Below are positions 51,820 to 62,212 of a DNA stretch of 64,000 nucleotides, in pieces. This DNA is from Vanilla planifolia (lineage: Eukaryota; Streptophyta; Magnoliopsida; Asparagales; Orchidaceae): NCBI GenBank assembly GCA_023846275.1, contig CM043877.1:18582607-18646606 (forward strand). Direction: 5' to 3'. The notes below the pieces were generated by a model. It was not told the origin of the DNA. It ran no database searches and worked only from the letters and a program-made list of their open reading frames with translations. The translations under genes and the position numbers were made by a program. Position 1 is the first letter of the stretch. Every line of letters starts with the position of its first letter.

Positions 51820-53285
51820 ATATCACCTTTGTGGTGCCTTAATTGGGCTTCGTGCCACATCATCTTTTTCTCTTATTTTTTTCTTTAATTTTGAAAACAT
51901 TTTTTATCAAAAAAATTCAAAACCATTTACATATTCAAAGTTTGAAAAGCATTTTGAAACAATAGTGAAGTAATTTAAAATAATTATAATTTGAAAATCA
52001 TAGTGGAAGCAAATTTAAAACTTCCACATTATTTCAAGCATCACTTTCACAAAATTGTAATAGAAAGCCAATCACCAAATAAGGTATATATGGCATACTA
52101 TACATGTCCATGAAAAAAGTCCATAACTAGTTGACACAATAGCTTATACAATATAATTAAAAATTAAAACAGCCAAATAATTAAGATGTCATAAGCTACT
52201 CTCATTGCTCTTAAATAGTTTTAGGCCATGTCTCATCCTAATTTGATATTGTTAGGCCATAAATAGAATAAACTAGTCATCATCAAGGGCTCAGTAGAAA
52301 ATCATGTACATATATGTAAAACAAATAATGTTTAGGTTATTCCATATGATCAATCTCATATAATAACATAAATATAGTAAGTGATAAGAAATAGAATAAA
52401 AATGCCATTTATAATTTTAATAGTTACCTTATCATCATATAATTTCCTTTAATTATTTATCTTCATCTTTTTCTCAAATTGTTTTACACTTATTTAGTTT
52501 AAGGCAAGGCTTTTAATAAAATATTTGATTTATTTTCTTAGAAGATGACATTCTGAGTAAAATAACCTTGATGATGGATCGTTTGGCTCACCATTAGAAC
52601 ACAATATTCTACATTGGAATTTCCACTTTTATATAGTCATCTTCATTTCACTTTTAGAATCACACCACTATTTATTAACTTTGTTTATTATTCTTTTCAT
52701 TTAACATTCATTTTTTATTTGTATTATAAAAACCAATAATTTGTTTTCTTTTCTTTATGTGAACATTATAACAATTCATGTTTATTAGCAAGTTGTATGC
52801 TACCTTTAAAAAATAATACTAAATATTGCATACTAAATCATACATATAAAAGTATTATACTAAATCAAACATAACAATATAAGCATGGATGATAATTATA
52901 CTTAAATTTGATAAATTTGATTCATTTCTTAATAGGGTCGTTATGCATTAAACAACATTACATCTGATAGATGCATAAATGTACTAGTTAGCCTAACTCA
53001 ATTTCCAATTGTAGTGATCTCACCTTTGATTAAATTTATAAATATGTGCTTTTCCATGAACCTTCCCTTTAAGTACAGCAAAGTGTTGTAGCACCTTGTT
53101 ATACTTTTGCTAAAATGCTTTTCCTCAATTTTCCCCACTTTGACACACATGATTCTTCACAATTCCTTTGCCCAATTTCAAGGATTCCTCTAGTAGTACT
53201 TTCTATCTTTCTTCTTCTCTATCAAGCTCTTGACAACAACAATTCCTATAAACTTTTGCTAAAACTTTCATAACCAATGATCCCT
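51820..53285 (-). repeat. Gypsy-type LTR of ~1.45 kb, right copy of the direct pair
   Basis: Direct partner of 36258-37692. Shared blocks include agtccataac, agaaatagaataaaaatg and cttttagaatcacaccac in the same order. The word ggctcagtaga at 52289 is also in the 38939-43564 LTR. Ends are approximate and no target duplication was found. Confidence 0.6.
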
Positions 53286-54473
53286 ACAAGTTCAAGCTTA
53301 ATGGACAAAAGTGTAGAATCTAATGTCAAACATGAATGAAAAAATGTTGAAGCACATTGTCATGAATAAAAGAAAGTTAGATATTTTTACCCAATGCCTT
53401 AGTTGGAGGTGAGAAATAAGAATTCAAAGCTCAAGAAGAAGAACAACAAGAAGATGAGAAAATGGGCTACATTGGTTGACACATCACCATTTTCAAGTAG
53501 GAAGGATGACAAGGAAGATTGAGAAGTTGTTAGTCTCATGGAATATCACCATGATGACTCATCTAAGAGTGAGCATGCTGAAGTAAGAAAACTCTCTTAT
53601 AAAGAGTTACAAAATAAATTTCTTGAAATAGTTCATGATGCTAAATCTTTTACAATTAAACATATGAATTTGAAGCAAGAACATAGGAATTATATCGTTC
53701 TTTTGAAAAGTTGAATGAGAAATATTTGCTTCGATTGAAAGAAATTAAGATGAGTTAGAAAAATCTGTTAGTGAGAATACTAAGAATAAATCCTTGTTTG
53801 ATCAATTTAATAATTTGCATTCTAATGTGCTTCATCACATGCATAAAGCTTCTTTTCAAAATTCTAAATCAATGTATATTGTTGAAACTTTCTCATATAA
53901 ACCACCAATTACATGCAACTATTGCATGAAAAATGTTCACATCTCAAAGGATTGAAACATAAGAGTTAATGTAAACTCCAATGTCCCTACCTTTGTTTGG
54001 GTTAAAAGGATTGATCATAATGTACATAAGAAAGTTAAAAACGTTGATTGGAGATTGGTTGGACCTAAATTTGTTTCAATTTTAAAATTAAAATTTTAAA
54101 TTCTTTAGTGCTTATGCATGGTTCCTTTTCTTTTAATCAAAAAGACGGATAATTCCTTAGAAGCATATTTGTTTAGTTTTAATTATCAAGCATGTAAATA
54201 AGTTTTGATTAGTTTACATAGTTATTTATTTATTTTTATATACAAGTTTTATATGCATCAATTTTGGGAAATAAAAGAAAATAAACCCCTCAAAGTTGTA
54301 GTGTGATTACTTATTTGTTTATTTTCTTGCTTTAATTTTGCTTTATCTTTTGATCATGACAAAAAGAGGGAAAGAGAACCAATAAATGAAAAGTATCCAT
54401 AGAATCCTTATGCTATATTTGTTATGTGTTTAAATTACATATATTGATGTCAAGCAAAAATATAGGGGGAGAA
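53286..54473 (+). pseudogene. Ty1/copia gag remnant and 3' end
   Basis: About 53535-53705 reads LSYKELQNKFLEIVHDAKSF, a coiled gag-like helix region. The zinc knuckle at 53914-53955 reads CNYCMKNVHISKD then a stop where the last Cys is expected. It is followed by NVNSNVPTFVWV, KRIDHNVHKKVKN and DWRLVGPK, typical of SIRE-like copia gag. Protease, integrase, RT and RNase H are absent. About 54340-54375 (ttttgatcatgacaaaaaga) resembles the 3' end of copia elements, and aggggga (54464-54470) is the polypurine tract. A large internal deletion has therefore joined gag to the 3' end. The plus strand is fixed by this order. Confidence 0.7.
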
Positions 54474-56395
54474 TAATGAGAAACATAAGCTCAAGAAACA
54501 TGGGAAGAATATATTTATTGAGTTAATTTATTTTCATAATTAGAATTTAAAAATATATAATAATTTACTTCAGATACTTAAAATTAACTTAAGACATATA
54601 TTTCATCTTATTTTATATATATTATCTACTTTAGAATATTACATTCAAGGTGAATTGTAGCATATACTAAGGCTAAACCAAGTTAAATTTGAAAAGAAAT
54701 TAAATTTAAGATTATATTGTTAATGCAAATCATACTTCTATGAACTAACCTTCATATTATATGATTAACTACTTCATAAGATCAAATAGAGCTTCATAGA
54801 TAGGAATTTTTTATAATTTATGAATAAGTTATATTGTTTACACTAGCACAATTTGCTTATCTCACACGAAGATGTATTTTGAGTTTCAGGTGTTTTGATA
54901 TTTCATATAGTATAATATCATTTTTCGTAGTGATATGATACATTCACTAGGAGAATTGGATTACATGATTATAGAAATTAAAATTTGTTGTATTATTTTA
55001 TAAGTATAGTCTTCATGTTGTACTAATATATCACATGTTATTTTGAGAGATATGAAGAGCTAACAATCTTCATAATATATTATAATATCCATCATAATTG
55101 TATGATCTATTTATTTATTTAATAAAAGTTCAACACTTAGGCTTGAGAGCACCAATTTTTGTTGTACCTCTATGATACAATTTCACTCAAGTACTTAATA
55201 CTGGGACTTAGCCATATAGTGGCTTGATTTGCATCATAAGAGTATGATCACCTCATGACACTAATACAATCCATTATAGTCTAGAAGAATTAGCTTTTGT
55301 AAAACCTATCATAATCTTTAATCTTGCATTGTACAACATTTTTTAAGAACTCAGAGGTTGGATGTTGTGTAGTTCACTTTAGTCATACTATATGATGTAC
55401 TCATCATAGTTGTATGATCCATTTGCATAGAGAAAATGAAGTAGTATGACTATAAAAATTTTATGGATAATACTGTTAGTAGTGCATTATGCTTGTATGA
55501 TTGCTTAGATCATAAAGTATCAAGATGTAAGCAATTGGTAATTTTGCTAGTTTTTTGTATAGCCACTTGAAATAGTTTTGGAGCCATTTGAGAGTATTCT
55601 TAGGAGTATATAAACGCATCCAAATGTAATAAAAGTGATTAATTCTTGATTAGAAGATTATTTGTGAGAAAGCTTATTGGTTTTATCACTTCTAAGAAAA
55701 TAAAAAATACAATACTATCACATCTAGCTTAGAATATTCATCTTAACCTTTCTTTTCATCATGACCTAAGTTACACTTCATTATTTCAAGTTTGTCTATC
55801 AAATTCTCTCTTATTTGAATATTGAGTTTTATTATGAATCTTACATTGATTCAAATAATATGTCTCTTACTTAATTGTTCATTGGTTATATAAATTATTA
55901 TATTAAGAATTTACTTGGTTTGCTTATTCCCTTATTAAGAATTTTAGTTCTTTCTTTTATTATCATTTATTAAGGCAATTATATGCTTTTATTAAGCTAG
56001 TTGAAGGCTATTATTAAATTAGTATATTAGCTTTTATTAAGTCGATTATAAGCTTTTATCAAGTTGATGAAATAAGCTTTTATCAGGCTAGTATTGTAGG
56101 CTTTTATAAGCCAGTGTTTAGTTAATTACCTAGTTATTTGGTCTATGATAGATCTAGATTTGAGTTTGGATCAAATCATTTAAAACTTTTTGTGTGCACT
56201 TTACTTGTGCAATACAAATAGTTTTGTAAAGCCTAATAATATTTCTTAAAGCAAATCTTATAATAGTAATTAACATTTAAAAAAAGTCTTTTATTATTAT
56301 ATATTATCAAATAATTTTAGTCGATTTTAAATTTTTTTAAGTTTAGAATTTTTGCAATTCACCCTTCCCACTCCTTCTCTCCTCTCTCCATACAT
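54474..56395 (+). repeat. 3' LTR of the copia element
   Basis: Follows the polypurine tract. Aligns with 31955-32900 in its 3' half and ends near gcaattcaccc...ctccatac (56350-56395). A TATA-like gagtatataaacgc lies at 55605-55618. 54860-55520 is dense in ATCATAC/GTATGAT palindromic words. No genes. Confidence 0.6.
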
Positions 56396-56420
56396 TTGTA
56401 GACAACATGTTTCCATAATT

Positions 56421-59400
56421 TATAACAATTTTTAAGACTAACTTGCTATAAACCTTAAAATTATATTAAAAAAAGTTGTTTTATGTGTATTTTAAGGGAA
56501 TGATATTGAATTATTGAAATTGAATGTTCATAGATTAAAATAATATTAAATTATAGTCATTTTAAGATGCATGTTTAGTTTCAAATGTATTTAAAAATCC
56601 TATTTAAGTATATCATTGAATGGAGCACCTTAATAAGAATTTAATGGCATTATTTGTAACTTTGAAGGTTTGAAAAATTACGTATAAATTTTTAAAGAAA
56701 ATGATGTAAATATAATTTCTCTAAATGACTTGAGGTAGATTTATAACAGCTTAATTTAACCTTTATGACCTTAGAATAGATGGGTTTAAATTAAAGTCTT
56801 ACTTATGCATGGACGTGGCATTAAGAAAAGCTTGAAAAATATGAGTATGAAGGGTGAGTGAGGGAAATTAAGTTTAGAAAGTAAATTTGGATAGAAGAGA
56901 GCTCATGTTGAGAGAAAGCTACAAGGGAAGAAGAGGAAGATCAATAGAAAGAAAGTTGGAAAGTGTTGTTATAGCCCATAAGAAAGTTTGGAATCAATTA
57001 AAAAAGGAGAAATGAGGTTATAGCAAGAGAAAGAAAAGTTAATAAAGAGTAGTTGTTAACACAAGAAGAAAGGGTTTAAGATTGATTTTATGGTTGAATT
57101 CATTTTATTTTGATGTAAATAATGGTATAATGAGGTTGTGGTTGAGCTAGACTTTGTATCATAATGGTTTGAAGTAGTTTTGGAGTTGTTGGGAAGATGT
57201 TTGGATCAAAATCAAGAGGTGAAAGATGAAGAAAAAGCTAGTAGTTTGAGATTGTGTGAGAACAATGATGCAAATTGTAGTTGTATGATTAGTGTTAGTT
57301 TTTTATACAATCATGACTGGTATGGACATACTTATATGATAAGATTAAGTTGATCTAGGTTTGAAGAATCATAATAGTTTGATTTGGGGTCCTATAGATA
57401 TGTAATGATTGTAACATTATGATAAGTCAATCATATTGTATGATTATTTAATGGTTAAATAAGTTGGATAATTGATTTTATCATAGAGGGATGATTGTTA
57501 TTTCATACTTATATGATAAGGCTATATGTGCTTAGTGCAAACAAGCAAAGTTATATTATAAGAAATCATATGAGAATTTGTGAAAAGATCAAACAAGTAC
57601 AATTAAGGTGATCATACAGTATAATGATAGTTCAGTTAACTAAGGGATCATATAAGTCCATTAAGCAATCATACAAGGGTTCACAAAGGAGGATCATACT
57701 TATACAATGGATAAGATCATATTGGGTGATTAGGTTAATTAATGTGAACCATTAGTGGGTCGTATGAATCATATTGTGTAATATTTTGAGTAGTTTAACA
57801 AAGATCGAGCATGAGGATTTTACTAAATGATGGGGTATATTATACCAATAACATATGGTTTTATTAAGTTGGTTGTTAGATGGACTATGGCTATCATACA
57901 GTATGATACTTGTGACAATATGGTATAATCAATTAAGAACAATAGATCATTTGTTGAATGGTATAAATCAATTAAGAGAAGAGAGTGGATTGTACTAGAT
58001 GATCTTGATTATCTTATTACACAATCAATTGCATAGTAATATAATGGTGAAGAAACTTTTTTTATCTTGTACAATTAGAAAGTCATACAAGTATGCTCAA
58101 TAGAAATAATTTAAGATTTAATAAGGTATCATTATGAATTCAAGCAATTTAGAACAACTAAAAAATACATCATATATGAGTTAATGTTGTGATTATTGTG
58201 CATGTATAGCATTATAGAAAATCTTAAGAAAAAAAGAATTAGTTAATATATTTATATATTAGATACTAGAAGGTAAACCTAATAACTATGATGAAAATAT
58301 ACTAGTAATTTAATTCTTAGTTTATATGCAAATTGGCATGTTGTTTATATTATCTTTTATTATGAATTATGAGCATTGAAATGTTTTCTACATTATTTTT
58401 TATGCATTATGAAAAATAGACGTGATAATTATCCTAAAAATCTTGATTATCATTCTTGCTTCATATATTTTATACTTGGATAATATTATTTACATGGCTA
58501 TAATATTTAAACTATAGATATAAAAATAAGATTCTCAATAACATTATTCTTAACACTAGGCTCAATGATTAATCACAGGCATAGGTCTTCTAACCATACG
58601 TTCTTAATCATATTATTTGACATTAGACTCAGTGATTGACTACAAGGTATAATTCTTTAGATTATACTTATATATGTATAATATTAGGACGTAGCAATAG
58701 ACCACAACATATAGGTCTTCGGACCACACCTACTTGGTGGCTCTAAACTCAACGATAGACTATAAGGTATAAGTTTTCAAACAATATTTGTTTAACATTT
58801 TATTATGATAGATGCTAATAAGAGATCATTGATGAATATAATTATTATTGAATCTAGATGATACCAATTCAAAAAAAAATTAAGCATCTGATAATATCAT
58901 ACAATATTAGAAATTAAAATAAAATATAGAAATAAAAAATGATATCTACATTCTTATGGTATTGTTTTTATTTTATTCACAAGGTTCATCATCATTCTCA
59001 CATTCTTACATTCGTTTTAAAAAAATGTATTTTTTTTATATTATGTTATCTATATGATTTATCTGCTAAGCTCAGTAAAGCTTTGCCAACATTTACATCA
59101 TAAGTAATGCATCCACTATACTAAGAGCTGAGGATGCTTTGGAGTTAAATTGTACTCTTGAGACATAAGAGAAGGTAGCGTTTTAATTGGAGATGGGTTT
59201 CTATATTCTGCTTACACTTTGTTTATAAATATAGAATCAAATCTGAACTTAATATGGTTTGGATAATTACATAATATTCTATAGTTGTGAGCTTTTACTT
59301 ATCCTTTAATTTATTTTGTTTTTGTGACTTCATTAGTTGGGTTAAAAATTATTTCTTATCATGTCCCTACGTGAGGTTTTAGTATCCTCCCTTATCAATT

Positions 59401-59459
59401 AATTACTAAAATGCTCAATTTAATTAATTAAACTAGATTTATTAGATGGTCCTCTAACA
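56421..59459 (+). mobile_element. Gypsy LTR, 3.0 kb, same family as the 24077-26454 solo LTR
   Basis: Decayed start TATAACAATTTT (56421; ancestral TGTAACA) and end ctctaaca (59459). The 3' third matches the solo LTR read on its minus strand: the minisatellite (58560-58790), tttatctgctaagctcag (59058) with tttatctgctgaga, catccactatactaagagct (59110) with catccactacaccgagagct, and the last 120 bp. It is much more decayed than the solo copy. No internal region lies on either side, so it is a solo LTR or a rearranged copy. The flanking five bases do not match. Confidence 0.6.
58560..58790 (+). repeat. ~60-bp minisatellite in LTR, four units
   Basis: Four diverged units each carry ggctca-(a/g)tgat-a-gactacaagg-cataggtcttc-type sequence. 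The third (near 58685-58735) keeps ataggtcttcggacca, matching tatcggtcttcggatca in the solo LTR at 24758-24968 read on the minus strand. Confidence 0.75.
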
Positions 59460-60080
59460 CATGGGATCATATCCCATATCACATCAATCACATTATATTA
59501 TGTAGATCTTAACCTATAAGCATATCATATCTTAATATAGACTTTTATTAATGGCTAGCTTCACACTCAATGCGTGTTATGACCATATCATATTTTTTAC
59601 ATTATTCATAGGCTAGATTCAATGTGTTCTCAACTTATAATGACAATTGAGTATGAGGTTTGATGTTAATGGTACCATATCACATTATTTTACTTTCCTT
59701 CATTTTATTTCTAATCATTTAACATGTATTGATATCTATTTCACGTCATATCCACTTATTTAACCCACAACAAATTTGAAATCAACTTATACTAAATCTA
59801 TAATGACAATTAAGTTGATGTTTGATTCCAATGGTGTCATATCATCTCATTTTATTTTTTATTATTTAATTTTGTCTCATCTAACTCATAGTAATAAGAA
59901 TATCTTATTATATTCATTATTCTTAGCTAATTTATTAATATTTTGTTAACCAAGGTAAGTGCTTTTTTTGAATTAAAATTTAAAATTTGAATTAAATATG
60001 TTTAATTTGTAAATCTTGTTAAATTAAATTTTAAATATTTAAATTTGAAAACCTAGAATCAAAAAACATGGTGAATGTTA
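59341..60080. repeat. Tandem duplication, unit 1
   Basis: About 735 bp long, repeated head to tail at 60077-60815, with clear similarity along the full length apart from small indels. Starts gttaaaaattatttctta, ends catggtgaatgtta. Includes the last ~118 bp of the LTR ending at 59459 plus about 620 bp of downstream sequence. Confidence 0.92.
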
Positions 60081-60815
60081 TAATTATTTCTTATTGTGTC
60101 CCTATGTGAGGTTTTAGTATCCTCTCTTATCAATTAATTACTAAAATGCTCAATTTAGTTTTAGATTTATTAAATGGTGCTCTAACACATGGGATCGTAT
60201 CTCATATCACATCATATCATATGGAATCACATTATATTATATAGACCTTAACCTATAAGCATATCATATCTTAATATAGACTTTCATTCTTGGTTAGCTT
60301 CACACTCAATGTGTGCTATGACCATATCATATTTTTTCCATTATTCATAGACTCAATGTGTTCTCAACTTATAATGACAATTGAGTATGAGGTTTGATGT
60401 TAATGGTACCATATCACATCATCTCACTTCCCTTTATTTCATTACTAGTCATTTAACATGTATTGATATCAATTTCACATCATATCCACTCATTTAACCC
60501 ATAGCAAACTTGAAATCAACTTATATTAAATATGTAATGATAATTAAGTTGATGTTTGATTCCAATCGTGTCATATCATATCATTTTATTTTTTATTATT
60601 TAATTTTGTCTCATCTAACTCATAGTAATAAGAATGTCTTGTTATATTTATTATTCTTAGCTAATTTATTAATATTTTGATAACCAAGGTAAGTGCTTTT
60701 TTGTGAATTAAAATTTAAAATTTGAATTGAATATTTTTACTTTTTAAATATTGTTAAATTAAATTTTAAATATTTAAATTTGAAAATCTAGAATCAAAAA
60801 ACACGATGAATGTTA
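60077..60815. repeat. Tandem duplication, unit 2
   Basis: Starts gttataattatttctta, ends cacgatgaatgtta. The units share a gtta at the junction. Substitutions are mainly C-to-T/G-to-A, as in the rest of the window. Confidence 0.92.
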
Positions 60816-61971
60816 AGACTTGAGTTACAACTTATGAGCCATGATAAGATTAAACTTAATGCTTTGAAAAATAAGCTTATAATTTTGTTTATATTATTAA
60901 TTTTATCCCTCATCCATATTCTTATCTAACCATGAATGCATAATAAAGAAATAGATAACATTCCTAAAAATGAGGAGTTAATTAATTGATAAAAATAAGA
61001 GGATTAAAAGGAAAAAATATATTATGCATGTAGAAATATCTTAAGAAAACATTTATTTGAAAGAAAGAATAAATATTGAACTTTGTTATTCATATCTTAC
61101 TTAGATATCTAAATTTTAGGAGCTAAATATGACCATCCAAAATAGGCTAATAAGAAGAGATTTAATTTGAATGGGTGAACAGTGCCGTAAACCTACCCAA
61201 GCTAAGTTTTCTTTAAGAAAATTCTTGGATTAAGGAGGTTTGACCTAGGCTATTTAATCCTTTAAGATGTGTTTGTAAGATTTTTATAAAAACTTAGCCA
61301 CAAAAGGGGATTTGGAGAGGCTAAAATTACATATAGAACCTTCGGAAAACAATTCGATTAAAAGTTAGTCAATCTTCTCTCATAAATCTTGTTTTAAAAA
61401 AAGGAAAACTAATGTAAGAGCATTTAATATTAGCCCACAAATGCACATTCGTTAGTGTCATACCGATTTCACATGTTCACTAGCATAAAATTTGGATGAA
61501 AACTGTTCAAAAATTACTTAAAATTAAATTTTTTATTGATTTCACCACCTACTATCATCTATCATCGTTGTCTGTCGTCATGCTCACAGCCTTAAGAACC
61601 CATTGTCACCACCCAATGTACTCGTGTGACCCGAATTGATCCAAGAGCACTAATTGACCCATGTTCAACCTGTGTTGACCTGTTGCTGCATCGATCCACG
61701 ATGACCTACACTGATTCTTGCTAACCTGCCAATCTCATCAAATCGTTTTATTCTGCCTGACCCACACCTACCTGAAACCCAGAATGGATGCATCGAGACC
61801 TCTGCCACACCACGCTGAATGTGCCCGACCGTTTCCTCTCTCATCATTTCACCAGTTATCGTTACCACCACCTAAAACTCCAATTGTTTGAGAATTATTT
61901 AATTTAATTAATTTCATAGTTTTTTAGTATTTTTATTTTTTTTTTCAAATTAGTGATAGACATTTGAAATC

Positions 61972-61985
61972 TCTATAAATAGGGG
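61972..61985 (+). promoter_or_regulatory. TATA-box-like element of the nested LTR
   Basis: tctataaatagggg fits the plant TATA consensus closely and is preserved in otherwise decayed sequence. It lies downstream of the CpG-rich part and upstream of the short direct repeat, as in an LTR promoter. Confidence 0.5.
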
Positions 61986-62097
61986 TGTTCATCATATTAA
62001 AAAAACATTTGGAATAAAATTTCTTTTATTTGTTTACTTCTATCTTTATGAACAAAGTATGCATGCCCAACTCTAGTTGGAGAGATTTCAATTTCCC

Positions 62098-62212
62098 TTG
62101 TGAGATATAAGGATTAAAGGTGAGAGACATTTTACTGGGAGAGTCAACAATCAAATCCCTTGTGAGAGACAAGGATCAAAGTTGAGAGACCTTCCATCAT
62201 AAGAGTAAACAA
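62098..62212 (+). repeat. Two-unit direct repeat downstream of the TATA-like box
   Basis: ttgtgagatataaggatt...aaggtgagagac at about 62098 recurs as ttgtgagagacaaggatc...aagttgagagac at about 62160. The spacing is about 60 bp and the similarity is partial. Confidence 0.75.

Noticed and set aside
56416-59464. Target duplication around the plus-strand LTR at 56421-59459
   Set aside because: taatt and catgg do not match. The ends may be slightly misplaced, or one side was altered by the tandem duplication.
61665-61871. 68-codon minus-strand frame in CpG-richer DNA
   Set aside because: No recognisable domain and no second copy; it lies in an LTR-like block upstream of a TATA-like box on the other strand.
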